A stretch of DNA of 64,000 nt from Limosilactobacillus reuteri subsp. reuteri (GCF_000016825.1 NC_009513.1:441501-505500), one strand, 5' to 3'. Positions 27,726-36,717 are shown, counted from the stretch's first letter. A program made the numbers and translations. Notes: generated by a model from the sequence alone, not told the origin.

Positions 27726-28096
27726 GGGGATGTTTATGGATTCGACAGGTATAGGTCGAGTTTCAATTGCGTTTCGAAGGTTGCGTCTTCGTAAAAACGC
27801 TCAGTTTTAAATTATAACTGCAAACAATAATTCAAACTCTTACGCATACGCTGCCTAACAAGTAGCGCGCGTAGATCCATTCCGGGTTCGTCCATGATGC
27901 GGCAATGGGTTTTATACTTAGTGGACTACGCTTATTACTCCCGTTTGAAGTAATAAGAAGAGATTAATCAAGCTAGCTAACCATGGTTGCCCTGATCAAC
28001 GGCGTTTTGGTTAGTGAAATCTAAATAGTTGAGATATGAACGTAGAGATTGAAATGGCGATATGCTTGGACACGGGTTCGACTCCCGTCATCTCCA
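27726..28096 (+). ncRNA. ssrA: transfer-messenger RNA (tmRNA)
   Basis: The 5' end GGGGATG pairs with the 3' CATCTCC, and the tRNA-like T-arm GGTTCGACTCC is at the 3' end; the CCA is not encoded. The tag reading frame runs from GCA 27820 to TAA 27856-27858 and encodes ANNNSNSYAYAA, which with the charged Ala gives AANNNSNSYAYAA, a typical lactobacillar degradation tag ending YAYAA. The promoter has an extended -10 (TGGTATAAT, ending 27710). It works with SmpB (8.5 kb) and RNase R (6.1 kb). Confidence 0.96.
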
Positions 28097-28111
28097 CTAT
28101 ATGCCTATAAG

Positions 28112-28142
28112 GACTGCCATTGGTTTATGGCAGTCTTTTTTA
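28112..28142 (+). terminator. ssrA terminator
   Basis: Perfect GACTGCCA / TGGCAGTC stem and a seven-T tail. Confidence 0.9.
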
Positions 28143-28241
28143 ATGCTAAATATTAGGATAATTAGTGGGGTTTCATAAGAAGATATTCTCATGTAAAAAT
28201 CAGTAAATAGAGTTCAGATAAAATATAAAGGAATGAATTAA

Positions 28242-28961
28242 ATGGAAATATTAATGATTGAGGATAATCATTCTGTCTGTGAAATGATGGCAATGTTTTT
28301 TAAGAAAGAAAAATGGCACTGTGAATTTGCTTATGATGGCGTGGAAGCAGAAGAAAAGTTTAACGCTGACCCTCATAAATGGGATATTATTTTGCTAGAC
28401 CTCAATCTTCCTAAAAAGGATGGAATGCAGGTTGCAGCTGATATTCGACGGGTATCACCAACAGTTCCCTTAATTATGTTGACAGCCCGTGATACTGAAA
28501 GTGATCAGGTATTGGGATTGGAAATTGGTGCTGATGATTATGTAACCAAACCATTTAGTACAATTACTTTAATTGCGCGGATCAAGGCCCTTTATCGGCG
28601 AACACATTTAAACAAACTTGAGGATGTTCAAGATACTGATAGTGATGATACATTCGATATTCAAACAAAGAACTTTAAGATGAATACTAAGACAAGAGAA
28701 GTATTCTTATATGGAAAACCGGTCGGTGACTTGACACCGAAAGAATTTGACTTATTAAAGACGCTTGCCTCTAAACCACGTCAAGTATTCACCCGTTCAC
28801 AACTTTTACAATTAGTATGGGATTATGAATATTATGGTGATGAGCGAACTGTTGATGCTCATATTAAAAAGTTACGGCAAAAGTTAGAAAATATTGGACC
28901 TCAAGTAATTAAGACTGTATGGGGGGTCGGCTATAAGTTTGATGACGAGGGTAACGACTAA
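28242..28961 (+). CDS. OmpR/PhoB-family response regulator
   Basis: A 239-aa regulator. The receiver domain (about 1-120) has acidic residues MIEDNHS, phospho-acceptor Asp in ILLDLNLPKKDG, Thr in MLTARD and Lys in VTKPF; the C-terminal winged helix (about 140-237) has LTPKEFDLLKTLASKP and DERTVDAHIKKLRQKL. It overlaps the kinase gene by one base (TAATG). The target genes and signal are not evident. Confidence 0.92.
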   Translation: MEILMIEDNHSVCEMMAMFFKKEKWHCEFAYDGVEAEEKFNADPHKWDIILLDLNLPKKDGMQVAADIRRVSPTVPLIMLTARDTESDQVLGLEIGADDYVTKPFSTITLIARIKALYRRTHLNKLEDVQDTDSDDTFDIQTKNFKMNTKTREVFLYGKPVGDLTPKEFDLLKTLASKPRQVFTRSQLLQLVWDYEYYGDERTVDAHIKKLRQKLENIGPQVIKTVWGVGYKFDDEGND

Positions 28962-30448
28962 TGAAATTAATGTATCGGTTGATGCTTTCATTTTTTGCGA
29001 TTATTTTGACGCTAATGGTGATTGTTAGTATTTCGTTTATCAATGTGACTAACAACACTATGTATCACAATACGTGGCAACAATTGAAAAGTTATTCTGA
29101 TAGTTTAATTCAGGATTCTATTCGTTACAATATGGCAACCCAAAGTTTTGAAGGGTTTGCTACAGAATCATTAAATAGCAATGCCAATCTTTTAACACGT
29201 CAAAATGTCCACTTTGCGATTTACGATACAACTCACCGGAAAATCTTTGCCAGTAATGGATTTGCTCCTAGTATGAGTAAAAGTGATTGGAAAAAATTAA
29301 AAAAAGGAGAAACCGTTTGTACTAAGCTAATTACTCCTAAAATTAATTCACGAGTATCGAAGGGTGCTTCTCCACGAATGACCGAAGTTTCACGACCATA
29401 TTTCTATAAGGGGAAGATGATTGCGGTAGTATCAATTGCAACCTTTGTATCGACGATTGAGCAAAATATGCATCAAATAAAGATTAACTTAATAATGGCA
29501 TTACTGACTGCTAGTCTTGTAACGCTTGCAGTTAGCTACTTCTTGGCACGGTCAATTACCAAACGAATTGATCGATTGCGGATGGCTACTCACCAAATTG
29601 CGCAAGGAAATTACAATGTTGAAGTGGACGATAATGGGCGTGATGAAGTGGCAGACCTTGGTCGGAGTTTTAACCAAATGACCGCTTCGTTACGTGAATC
29701 GCAACAAGAAATTCGCCGGCAAGAGGAGCGGAGACGCCAATTTATGGCTAATGCAGCCCATGAAATGCGGACGCCATTAACAACCATTAATGGAATTCTT
29801 GAAGGATTACAGTATGATGCGATTCCAGAAGAGGATAAAAAGCATAGTATCCAGTTAATGCAAAATGATACGCGGCGTTTAATTCGCTTGGTCAATGATA
29901 ATTTGGATTATGAAAAGATTCGCACTAACCAAATTGCGATGGAACGGAAAGTATTTGATGCATCGGCAGTACTCGAAAATTTACGAGAGCAGTTAGCGAA
30001 AAAGGCAAAAGAGAAAAAGGATACTCTGCACTTGGATGTAGAAAAGAATTTACGGGTATATGCAGACTATGATCGGTTTGTACAGATTATGTTCAATATC
30101 ATTCAAAACGCAATCCAATTCACTGATAACGGAATTATTGACATTCGAGGAAAACGTGTGGAAAAGGGAAGTCAATTTGAAGTTCAAGATAATGGAATTG
30201 GGATGACTCCTGAACAACTTGAAAATATCTGGGAACGATACTATAAAGCTGATCGTTCACGGATGAATACTAAGTACGGAGAATCTGGCTTAGGACTCGC
30301 AATTGTGCGGCAGTTAGTTCTTCTTCATGGCGGAAAAATTGACGTAAAAAGTCAGTATGGTAAGGGGACGACATTTACAATCTTTTTCCCTGATCGTGAA
30401 TACGCTCCGCATAATATTCAACCTACAAATAATAAAGACAAAAAGTAA
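28961..30448 (+). CDS. membrane sensor histidine kinase with HAMP domain
   Basis: A 495-aa kinase. TM1 (about 6-27), an extracytoplasmic sensor (about 28-170), TM2 (about 173-195), HAMP (about 196-248), an H-box with NAAHEMRTPL (phospho-His), then N, D/F and G boxes (NIIQNAIQFTDNG, VQDNGIGMTPEQ, GLGLAIVRQL). It is co-translated with the regulator upstream. The topology is like that of envelope-stress or cation-sensing kinases, but the stimulus is unknown. Confidence 0.92.
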   Translation: MKLMYRLMLSFFAIILTLMVIVSISFINVTNNTMYHNTWQQLKSYSDSLIQDSIRYNMATQSFEGFATESLNSNANLLTRQNVHFAIYDTTHRKIFASNGFAPSMSKSDWKKLKKGETVCTKLITPKINSRVSKGASPRMTEVSRPYFYKGKMIAVVSIATFVSTIEQNMHQIKINLIMALLTASLVTLAVSYFLARSITKRIDRLRMATHQIAQGNYNVEVDDNGRDEVADLGRSFNQMTASLRESQQEIRRQEERRRQFMANAAHEMRTPLTTINGILEGLQYDAIPEEDKKHSIQLMQNDTRRLIRLVNDNLDYEKIRTNQIAMERKVFDASAVLENLREQLAKKAKEKKDTLHLDVEKNLRVYADYDRFVQIMFNIIQNAIQFTDNGIIDIRGKRVEKGSQFEVQDNGIGMTPEQLENIWERYYKADRSRMNTKYGESGLGLAIVRQLVLLHGGKIDVKSQYGKGTTFTIFFPDREYAPHNIQPTNNKDKK

Positions 30449-30463
30449 GCCAATAATTTGAGC

Positions 30464-30501
30464 GAGACGCTTTAACTGTGATAATAAAGCGTTTCTTTTT
30501 T
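30464..30501 (+). terminator. terminator of the two-component operon
   Basis: GAGACGCTTTA pairs with TAAAGCGTTTC, then Ts. Confidence 0.75.
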
Positions 30502-30543
30502 GTAGACCAATTTTTATAATCTAAAGAAATTTAAAGAAAGCGC

Positions 30544-30572
30544 TTGTGAAAGCGTTTACCATATGATACACT
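30544..30572 (+). promoter_or_regulatory. cre site and promoter of the glucose-type permease gene
   Basis: TGAAAGCGTTTACC (30547-30560) matches the CcpA cre consensus except for the last base. It overlaps TTGTGA (30544-30549), which is spaced 17 bases from TACACT (30567-30572). An additional CG-centred half-site (AAAGCGCTT) lies just upstream. This predicts carbon-catabolite control of the downstream gene. Confidence 0.6.
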
Positions 30573-30616
30573 TATATCTCGTAATAATATTACGGATTGA
30601 TAGGAGAGAATTTTTT

Positions 30617-31477
30617 ATGAACTACTTACTTGCTTTAATCCCTGCGATTGGTTGGGGGATTATGCCGCTGATCACTGGTAAGATCGGTGGTTCAACGATT
30701 AACCAAATGTTTGGTATTGGTGCCGGTGCTACGATTGTTGGGTTGGTTGCGTTTATTATCGGTCATCCAACTGTTACAACGACTGGATTCTGGTTCTCAG
30801 TACTGTGTGGGGCTTTGTGGACAATTGGTCAAATTGGACAATTCGTTTCATTTAAGCGGATGGGTGTTTCAAACACTATTCCACTATCGACAGTATTTCA
30901 ATTAGTTGGTAACTCTTTGATTGGGGTTATTATCTTTGGAGAATGGCGTGGAGCACGTGCCCTTACTATTGGTTTCATCGCCTTAGCAATTGTTATTGTT
31001 GGTGCTTTGATGACCTCTGTTACTGATCAGAGCAGCGGAAAGAAAGTTACTGTCCAGAATTTCCTTTTTCTATTAATTACTTCTATTGGTTACTGGGTTT
31101 ACTCAGCATTCCCAAAGATGCCAATGGTTGCTAATGACAGTTCTTTAGGAATTTTCCTTCCAGAAATGCTTGGTATTTTACTTGGATCTGTTATTTATGC
31201 TATTTGTTCAGGAAATATTGATTCCTTCAAGCAAAAGGAACAATACCTCAATATCTGGGGTGGTATTTCTTGGGGAATTGCGGCCTTAGCTTATATCTTT
31301 GCTGGACGGGCATTAGGAATTAATACGGCCTTTGTCTTCACGCAAATGAACGTTATCATTGCAACAATTGGTGGTATCTTAGTTCTTCATGAACACAAGA
31401 CTCGGCGGGAAATGTCATTTACAATTGCCGGAATCATCTTTATTGTTGCCGGAAGTATTTTAACTATTTTTGCTTAA
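30617..31477 (+). CDS. sugar uptake protein, GRP/GlcU-RbsU family
   Basis: A 286-aa membrane protein with 10 hydrophobic helices and the family segments ALIPAIGWGIMPLITGKIGG at the start, a central GALWTIGQIGQFVSFKRMGVS and NVIIATIGGILVLHEHKT near the end. Members (GlcU, RbsU) are proton-coupled glucose or ribose carriers. ATG 30617 follows TAGGAGAG; the reading from 30563 has no ribosome site. The cre box supports a sugar role. Pgi lies 0.9 kb downstream, consistent with non-PTS glucose use, but the exact sugar is not decided. Confidence 0.85.
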   Translation: MNYLLALIPAIGWGIMPLITGKIGGSTINQMFGIGAGATIVGLVAFIIGHPTVTTTGFWFSVLCGALWTIGQIGQFVSFKRMGVSNTIPLSTVFQLVGNSLIGVIIFGEWRGARALTIGFIALAIVIVGALMTSVTDQSSGKKVTVQNFLFLLITSIGYWVYSAFPKMPMVANDSSLGIFLPEMLGILLGSVIYAICSGNIDSFKQKEQYLNIWGGISWGIAALAYIFAGRALGINTAFVFTQMNVIIATIGGILVLHEHKTRREMSFTIAGIIFIVAGSILTIFA

Positions 31478-31497
31478 ATTATATTAAAACTAAACTT

Positions 31498-31535
31498 AAA
31501 AAGACCTTCATCGGATTTTTGATGAAGGTCTTTTA
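31498..31535. terminator. terminator between convergent permease and acetyltransferase genes
   Basis: AAAAAGACCTTCATC pairs with GATGAAGGTCTTTTA, a strong symmetrical hairpin usable in both directions. Confidence 0.85.
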
Positions 31536-31551
31536 ATATCGACATTATTAT

Positions 31552-32166
31552 TTAATAAGGGAAATTTTCCAAGCGATCTTTTTCAGTAATGGGACGAATT
31601 ACTTTGCCTGGAACTCCAAGGACAAGGGAGTTATCAGGAATATCTTTAGTAACGACTGTACCTGCTCCGATAACGCAACCATTGCCGATTGTTACGCCCG
31701 GACAAACTGTTACATTGCTTGCAAGCCAACAGTTATCGCCAATTGTAACTGGTTTGCCATATTCAACGTCATCGAACTGACCGTCAGCTTGCTGCCGAAT
31801 ATTACGCTGCTGATACATGAGGGGATGCATGGCTGTAATGATCGAGACGTTTGGACCGCACATTACGTTATCTCCAATAGTAACAGGGCATGTATCTAAA
31901 ATGGTAAAGTTAAAATTAGCATAGAAATTCTTACCTATTTTGGTAAAACGACCGTAATCAATATGAATAGGTCCTTGAAGATATATTCCGTCATCATGCT
32001 GAGGAAATAGGCGATCAATAATCATTCCTCGTTCAACAGTATCTTCATCAGTTGTTAAGTTATAGTCACGACAAAGACGATGAGCAAGGTGAGAAAACTT
32101 ATTGAGTTCCGGTGTTCCAGGACGATAAGGCTTCCCAGCTAACATATTTTCAGTATTTTTATCCAT
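31552..32166 (-). CDS. sugar O-acetyltransferase (maltose/galactoside acetyltransferase type)
   Basis: A 204-aa left-handed beta-helix enzyme of the LacA/Maa group. An N-terminal Mac domain (MLAGKPYRPGTPELNKF) is followed by hexapeptide repeats (IGDNVMCGPNVSIIT, VTIGDNCWLASNVTVCPGVTIG, GAGTVVTKDIP). The catalytic His is in TAMHPLM. It transfers acetyl from acetyl-CoA to sugars, perhaps for detoxification. A cre-like site (32190-32203, TGTAAGCGGATACG) lies just upstream of its start. Confidence 0.9.
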   Translation of the reverse strand: MDKNTENMLAGKPYRPGTPELNKFSHLAHRLCRDYNLTTDEDTVERGMIIDRLFPQHDDGIYLQGPIHIDYGRFTKIGKNFYANFNFTILDTCPVTIGDNVMCGPNVSIITAMHPLMYQQRNIRQQADGQFDDVEYGKPVTIGDNCWLASNVTVCPGVTIGNGCVIGAGTVVTKDIPDNSLVLGVPGKVIRPITEKDRLENFPY

Positions 32167-32189
32167 GAATAATTATTCCCTTCAAATTA

Positions 32190-32203
32190 TGTAAGCGGAT
32201 ACG
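32190..32203 (-). promoter_or_regulatory. cre-like site upstream of the sugar acetyltransferase gene
   Basis: With the flanking A, ATGTAAGCGGATACG matches the broad cre consensus except at the last base. It lies 24 bases upstream of the ATG at 32166, where binding would block transcription or elongation. Confidence 0.4.
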
Positions 32204-32277
32204 CTGTGTATTCCCAGTATGCCTAATTAACCTTAAATTGTCAATTTTCATTAATGAGAAAAAATTGCTAGTTCTGA

Positions 32278-32306
32278 TTGAAACCGACTTCATTATCCGC
32301 TATCAT
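32278..32306 (+). promoter_or_regulatory. pgi promoter
   Basis: TTGAAA (32278-32283), 17-base spacer, TATCAT (32301-32306), 40 bases before the pgi ATG. Confidence 0.65.
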
Positions 32307-32346
32307 TTAAATGTCTAAAAAATAAAAATAGAAAGAAGCTATTGGA

Positions 32347-33705
32347 ATGACACACATTAAATTTGACAGTAGCGCATTAAAGCAATTTGTTCATGAAAAC
32401 GAACTTGGTGAAATGCAAGCAATGGTTAACGCCGCTAATGATGAATTACGGAATGGAACTGGTGCTGGCGCCGACTTCCGTGATTGGCTCCATTTACCAA
32501 CCGAATATGACAAAGAAGAATTTGCCCGTATTAAGAAGGCTGCTGATAAGATTCAACGTGATTCAGATGTTTTAGTTGTTATTGGGATTGGTGGTTCTTA
32601 CCTTGGTGCCCAAATGGCAATTGACTTCTTACACAATACTTTCTATCAAGCTCAAAATGCAAAAGACCGGAAAGCTCCGTTGGTAGTCTTTGCTGGTAAC
32701 TCCTTAAGTTCAACCTATGTTCATGACTTGATCCAATTAATTGGTGACAAAGACTTTTCAATCAATGTTGTTTCAAAGTCAGGAACAACCACTGAACCAT
32801 CAATTGCCTTCCGAATCTTTAAGGGCCTTTTAATTAAGAAGTATGGTGAAAATGAAGCTAATAAGCGGATTTATGCTACTACTGATAAGACTAAGGGTGC
32901 CTTAAAGACTGAAGCAGATGCTCATGGCTATGAAACCTTTGTTATTCCTGATGGGGTTGGAGGACGTTACTCAGTTCTTTCTGCTGTAGGTCTTTTACCA
33001 ATTGCTGCTTCTGGTGCGGACATTGATAAGTTGATGGAAGGGGCTGCACAAGCGGAAAAGGATTATGTTGATCCTGATCTAACCAAGAACGAAGCCTACC
33101 AATACGCTGCTTACCGGAACATTCTTTATCGTAAGGGCTATGAAACAGAATTACTCGAAAACTACGAGCCTAACATGCGGATGTTTGCGGAATGGTGGAA
33201 ACAATTAGCTGGGGAATCAGAAGGAAAAGACCAAAAGGGAATCTATCCTTCTTCAGCTAACTTCACAACCGACCTTCATTCACTTGGTCAATACATCCAA
33301 GAAGGTCGCCGTTTCTTAATGGAAACCGTTGTTAAGCTTGATAAGCCAAATTATGACATGGAAATTCCAACAGAACCAGATAATCTTGATGGTTTAGGCT
33401 ACTTGGAAGGTAAGACAATGGATTACGTTAACACCAAGGCTTATGAAGCGGTGGTTGCTGCTCATACTGATGGTGGAGTACCAGTGATGACTGTTCATAT
33501 CCCACAAGAAGACGAATATACTTTAGGTTACCTTATTTACTTCTTTGAGGTTGCGATGGGAATTTCAGGTTACTTAAACGGTATTAATCCATTTAACCAA
33601 CCAGGTGTTGAAGCTTATAAGACTAACATGTTTGGATTGCTTGGTAAGCCAGGATATGAAGAAATTGGTAAAGAATTACGGGCTAAGATGGATAAGAACG
33701 ATTAG
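32347..33705 (+). CDS. pgi: glucose-6-phosphate isomerase
   Basis: Interconverts glucose 6-phosphate and fructose 6-phosphate. It has 452 aa, the normal Gram-positive length, with the SIS-fold motifs [12 protein letters not shown] and [30 protein letters not shown] in the middle, and the C-terminal [19 protein letters not shown], which contains the conserved Lys. It is monocistronic. In heterofermenters it mainly supplies fructose 6-phosphate for GlmS/GlmM and mannitol-type reactions. Confidence 0.97.
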   Translation: MTHIKFDSSALKQFVHENELGEMQAMVNAANDELRNGTGAGADFRDWLHLPTEYDKEEFARIKKAADKIQRDSDVLVVIGIGGSYLGAQMAIDFLHNTFYQAQNAKDRKAPLVVFAGNSLSSTYVHDLIQLIGDKDFSINVVSKSGTTTEPSIAFRIFKGLLIKKYGENEANKRIYATTDKTKGALKTEADAHGYETFVIPDGVGGRYSVLSAVGLLPIAASGADIDKLMEGAAQAEKDYVDPDLTKNEAYQYAAYRNILYRKGYETELLENYEPNMRMFAEWWKQLAGESEGKDQKGIYPSSANFTTDLHSLGQYIQEGRRFLMETVVKLDKPNYDMEIPTEPDNLDGLGYLEGKTMDYVNTKAYEAVVAAHTDGGVPVMTVHIPQEDEYTLGYLIYFFEVAMGISGYLNGINPFNQPGVEAYKTNMFGLLGKPGYEEIGKELRAKMDKND

Positions 33706-33726
33706 TATAAATTAAATATCATCAAG

Positions 33727-33766
33727 AAGGGGAATAGCTGTTATGACATAGCTATTCTCTCCTTTT
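33727..33766 (+). terminator. pgi terminator
   Basis: AAGGGGAATAGCT pairs with AGCTATTCTCTCCTT, then Ts. Confidence 0.7.
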
Positions 33767-33781
33767 ATCTGGAGTATTTTT

Positions 33782-33988
33782 ATGAAAAAAGAAGAATTAA
33801 TTGAACATCGGGATCGGGTAAAAGATCATTTAGTAGTATGGATTGTTTTAACAATTTGTCTGCAAATATTAACTGTTTTTCATATCTTGGCGTTCTTAAA
33901 ATATGTAGTATGGCTTTCTGCCGCTTATAGTATTTTACTAATTATCTTGTGGTGTTATTTAGAATTTAAGATTTTACATTTAAAATAA
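33782..33988 (+). CDS. small membrane protein, 68 aa
   Basis: Begins MKKEELIEHRDRVKDHLVVW and has two hydrophobic segments (about 17-38 and 42-62) with a short charged N-terminus. No family recognised. It lies just after the pgi terminator with a weak GGAG-like ribosome site and ends at the hairpin at 33996. It may be a real small membrane protein; evidence is reading frame and composition only. Confidence 0.5.
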   Translation: MKKEELIEHRDRVKDHLVVWIVLTICLQILTVFHILAFLKYVVWLSAAYSILLIILWCYLEFKILHLK

Positions 33989-34190
33989 TTTAATAAAGGG
34001 AGTGGGACTATAAACTTGTTTCGAGTTTTTAGTCCCACCCCTGCAAGGATGGCTACGACGCGAAGCTAGCCTATTGGGGCATTATGGACGCTGATTTATC
34101 AACGTTCATAATCAGCCATCTACTGCGTTTTGGCAGTTTACACTTTAAAATAGTAAAGAGGTTGGATTGTTTTCCCAGCCTCTCTTTTCT
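33989..34190. other. structured non-coding intergenic block with several hairpins
   Basis: Contains a GTGGGACT-type terminator hairpin (33999-34038) and a nested structure. GATGGCT (34049-34055) pairs with AGCCATC (about 34114-34120), enclosing ATTATGGACG / CGTTCATAAT, and is followed by an ACTGC / GCAGT stem. A final GAGGTTGGATTG / CCCAGCCTC terminator (34159-34189) serves the minus-strand gene. No ORF with a ribosome site is present in 34039-34158. It looks like a structured RNA or a repeated intergenic element. Confidence 0.45.
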
Positions 34191-34191
34191 A

Positions 34192-34491
34192 TTAAATAAG
34201 ACCAAAACGATTTCTTACAGCTGTATTAATACAGTTTGCTAATTTCTCTTTAACCTTTTTATTTATATCTAAATTATCAGTATCATCTTTAAGATAGGCA
34301 TTAATTATGATTGAAGCCATTACATGTTTAGGAACAGAAAGTATTTTAATGTCCATGTATTTAGGGTTTTCGGCGGGAATATCTTCAAAAGTGAGAACAA
34401 TATCCTTACCATTAACACTAATTGTTGTTTTCCCTCCCTTCCTAACTGTGTAGTCAAGTTCATTAGGGGTACAATTTTTATATGCAATCAT
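34192..34491 (-). CDS. hypothetical protein, 99 aa
   Basis: Soluble protein starting MIAYKNCTPNELDYTVRKGG from ATG 34491 with an AGAAGGGAT ribosome-site-like sequence upstream. A beta-rich N-terminal half (TTISVNGKDIVLTFEDIP) is followed by a helical Lys-rich C-terminus. No domain recognised. It lies near an insertion hotspot and may be accessory. Confidence 0.55.
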   Translation of the reverse strand: MIAYKNCTPNELDYTVRKGGKTTISVNGKDIVLTFEDIPAENPKYMDIKILSVPKHVMASIIINAYLKDDTDNLDINKKVKEKLANCINTAVRNRFGLI

Positions 34492-34628
34492 AATGGTTAT
34501 CCCTTCTTATTATTAATATTATTGTTAGTATAACATAATTTAAGTTATAATCGACGATTGTAAATTGTGAAGAGAAGAATGGTAAGATAATTGAAAATAA
34601 AATTGGTTAAGAAGGGAATGAAATTATA

Positions 34629-34835
34629 ATGAACGAATATGTAATTGGGGTTGACCTAGGCACAAGTGCAGTTAAGGTTTCAGCGATGGACCGTGATGGC
34701 AAGATTGTTGCGCAACAAAGCTATGGCTATGATCTCCATCAGCCTTATCCTGGCTACAGCGAACAAGATCCGCGAGATTGGCTTTATGAAACAACGATTG
34801 TAATTGATCGATTAATTTTAAAAGAACTTAGATAA
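34629..34835 (+). pseudogene. FGGY carbohydrate kinase, N-terminal remnant (gluconate/xylulose kinase type)
   Basis: The first 60-65 residues match the start of FGGY kinases: [20 protein letters not shown] is the ATP-phosphate loop and [17 protein letters not shown] the conserved next segment. The frame then ends at the edge of an IS200/IS605 element. Full kinases have about 500 aa, and no remaining part is found beyond the insertion, so the 3' part was deleted as well as interrupted. An AAGAAGGGA ribosome site is intact, so a short peptide might still be made, but no kinase activity is possible. Confidence 0.85.
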
Positions 34836-35590
34836 TCATAACCACCCGTCAAACGGGTGGTTTGCACATCGGCTATAAGCCGATAATAAAAGCCGGCGTC
34901 TCAAGGCGCTGGCTTTCGCTTTGCTCAAGCCAAAATGCTCTGACTACTTTGCCACCGCTTTAAGCGGTGTTTGTACTACCTCACTTACCCTTAAAAGGGT
35001 CCGAATATTCCACACTTGTTAGCTTATCCATTGCTATATCATGTTTCTCTTGATCTCGGATATACTTCTTTATCGTGGATTCATTTAATCCAACTGTACT
35101 CACATAGTAGCCTTCAGCCCAAAAATGTCGGTTCCCATATTTGTATTTTAAGTTTGCATGTCGATCAAACATCATTAATGCACTTTTCCCTTTTAAGTAT
35201 CCCATAAACTGCGATACACTTAGTTTCGGCGAAATACTTACTAACAAGTGCACATGATCTGGCATCATATGACCTTCAATTATTTCTACTCCCTTATATT
35301 TGCACAATAAACGAATATAATCTCTTAGGTCTCTTCGGTATTGATTGAAGATCGCTTTACGTCTATACTTTGGTATGAATACGATGTGATACTTACATAA
35401 CCACTTCGTATGGGCTAAGCTATTTAATTTATTAGCCATATTTATATAACCTCTTTTCTCTTATTGACTTTGGCTTGAACACCTACATCTTAAGGCAAAA
35501 GAGGCCTTTTTTATATAATTTTTATCGCCCACCCGCATAGCAGGTGGTTTTTTGTTTCGTGCATTCGCTCTGCTCACGCACTCAACTAGG
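34836..35590 (-). mobile_element. IS200/IS605-family element (TnpA only)
   Basis: Encodes a Y1 transposase on the minus strand, with no TnpB. Each end carries an imperfect subterminal palindrome as expected for the family: CCACCCGTC-AAA-CGGGTGG at 34842-34858 and CCACCCGC-N3-GCAGGTGG at 35529-35547. Further hairpins (GCCGGCG..., CACCGCTTTAAGCGGTG) lie between the right palindrome and tnpA. Such elements have no terminal inverted repeats or target duplications, so the outer limits given are approximate. Confidence 0.85.
34981..35439 (-). CDS. tnpA: IS200/IS605 transposase TnpA (HUH, Y1 type)
   Basis: A 152-aa single-strand DNA transposase. The HUH metal motif is HVHLL (His-Val-His) at about residue 62-64, and the catalytic Tyr is in the C-terminal helix KKYIRDQEKHD. 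The start has KYHIVFIPKYRRKAIF, a family hallmark. The length is normal, so the enzyme looks intact. Confidence 0.95.
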   Translation of the reverse strand: MANKLNSLAHTKWLCKYHIVFIPKYRRKAIFNQYRRDLRDYIRLLCKYKGVEIIEGHMMPDHVHLLVSISPKLSVSQFMGYLKGKSALMMFDRHANLKYKYGNRHFWAEGYYVSTVGLNESTIKKYIRDQEKHDIAMDKLTSVEYSDPFKGK

Positions 35591-35608
35591 TCTAAAGACA
35601 TTAATGTA

Positions 35609-35655
35609 AATAACGGAGAAAATAACCGTCTTAAGGTCATTTTCTCCGTTATTTT
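35609..35655 (-). terminator. terminator of the YcbB-type regulator gene
   Basis: AATAACGGAGAAAAT pairs with ATTTTCTCCGTTATT; it lies directly after the minus-strand stop codon. Confidence 0.8.
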
Positions 35656-35659
35656 ATTG

Positions 35660-36499
35660 TTAATTTATTTCTTGAATCAATCCATTAAAGAAGTGTTTTA
35701 GTGACACTTGCCCACCATTAGTACGCTCTCCTTTGAGAAATGAAATTTCATTGTGGACATTTTTATATTCATATAAGTTATTCGCATATTCCAAAATAAT
35801 GTCGTTTTCTGGATAATCCATACACATATGTGCGAGATTATTAAGACCAGTTTTTATATCGCGCCGAATTCGTTGGAAAATTATCTTTTTACCATGCTCA
35901 TCACATTGGAAAAATTCTTCAAAATTAACCTCATCAAAACTAATTTCCCGTTCAATCATCGTATTAACAAGTTTATTAATTGCAGGAGCACCATTTCCGG
36001 CTGTAATCCCAAGAAAACGTAAGATGGACTGAGCGTTTTCTTTTTTCTTGGTTTTCCCGCTAATCGTAACTGTATTATTATTCGTCGCAGCACCACTTAC
36101 AAGGTCCAAAACTTGAAGAAGACGGTTAGACATATTAATATTTTGCGCTGCTAGTTTAATCACTGACTTAACTTCTGCAATGTTTAGTGGTTTTTCAATA
36201 AAAAAATCAATCCCATGTTGATATGCACTTGTTTTGACAGAAGGCAGAATTGCTTGAGCAGTCATAATGAAGTGTGGATAATGATGACTGTCCTGAATTT
36301 TTTGAATAAGTTGGACCCCATCCATCGTTGGCATTGCATAATCGATAAACATGATATCAATTCCTAGGCGCATTGCATCATCGTAGGCCTGTTGCGGATT
36401 AGAAGTTGTTCCGACGACAGTATTATTGAAATCATTTTCAATAATATTGGATAATAAATGAATAATTTTACTATCATTATCTAAAATATAAAAATTCAT
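35660..36499 (-). CDS. response regulator with YcbB (GlnL-type) output domain, orphan
   Basis: A 279-aa protein. The receiver (about 1-120) has DNDS, phospho-acceptor Asp in IMFIDYAMPTMDG, Thr in IMTAQ and Lys in FIEKPL. The C-terminal part (about 155-279) matches the YcbB DNA-binding domain of B. subtilis GlnL, regulator of glutamine utilisation (SILRFLGITAGNGAPAINKL). No histidine kinase is adjacent. It is divergent from arcB, so a role in nitrogen or arginine control is an attractive inference. Confidence 0.8.
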   Translation of the reverse strand: MNFYILDNDSKIIHLLSNIIENDFNNTVVGTTSNPQQAYDDAMRLGIDIMFIDYAMPTMDGVQLIQKIQDSHHYPHFIMTAQAILPSVKTSAYQHGIDFFIEKPLNIAEVKSVIKLAAQNINMSNRLLQVLDLVSGAATNNNTVTISGKTKKKENAQSILRFLGITAGNGAPAINKLVNTMIEREISFDEVNFEEFFQCDEHGKKIIFQRIRRDIKTGLNNLAHMCMDYPENDIILEYANNLYEYKNVHNEISFLKGERTNGGQVSLKHFFNGLIQEIN

Positions 36500-36608
36500 G
36501 TATTTTCACCGATTTCTTGATGTTGTTTGAAGTATTTTGAAACACTATTTAATTTTACTCTTTGTGAAGATAATAGACAATAGAGCTGCTATTTTACAAA
36601 TGTGTAGT

Positions 36609-36623
36609 TGTTTCCGCTTACAT
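36609..36623 (-). promoter_or_regulatory. cre site between the YcbB regulator gene and arcB
   Basis: On the minus strand ATGTAAGCGGAAACA fits every fixed position of the broad cre consensus (WTGNAANCGNWNNCW). It lies 65 bases upstream of the arcB -35 and 110 bases upstream of the divergent regulator, so CcpA could affect either. Confidence 0.5.
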
Positions 36624-36687
36624 CCTTGTGAATAAAGAGATTGTTGCAAAAAAACGCTGAATTTTTTCTGTTATTTATGGAGCCTTT

Positions 36688-36717
36688 TTGAAGTATTATG
36701 AAACTTTAGCCTATTAT
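36688..36717 (+). promoter_or_regulatory. arcB-arcC promoter
   Basis: TTGAAG (36688-36693), 18-base spacer, TATTAT (36712-36717), 35 bases before the arcB ATG, which follows AGGAGG. Confidence 0.55.
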
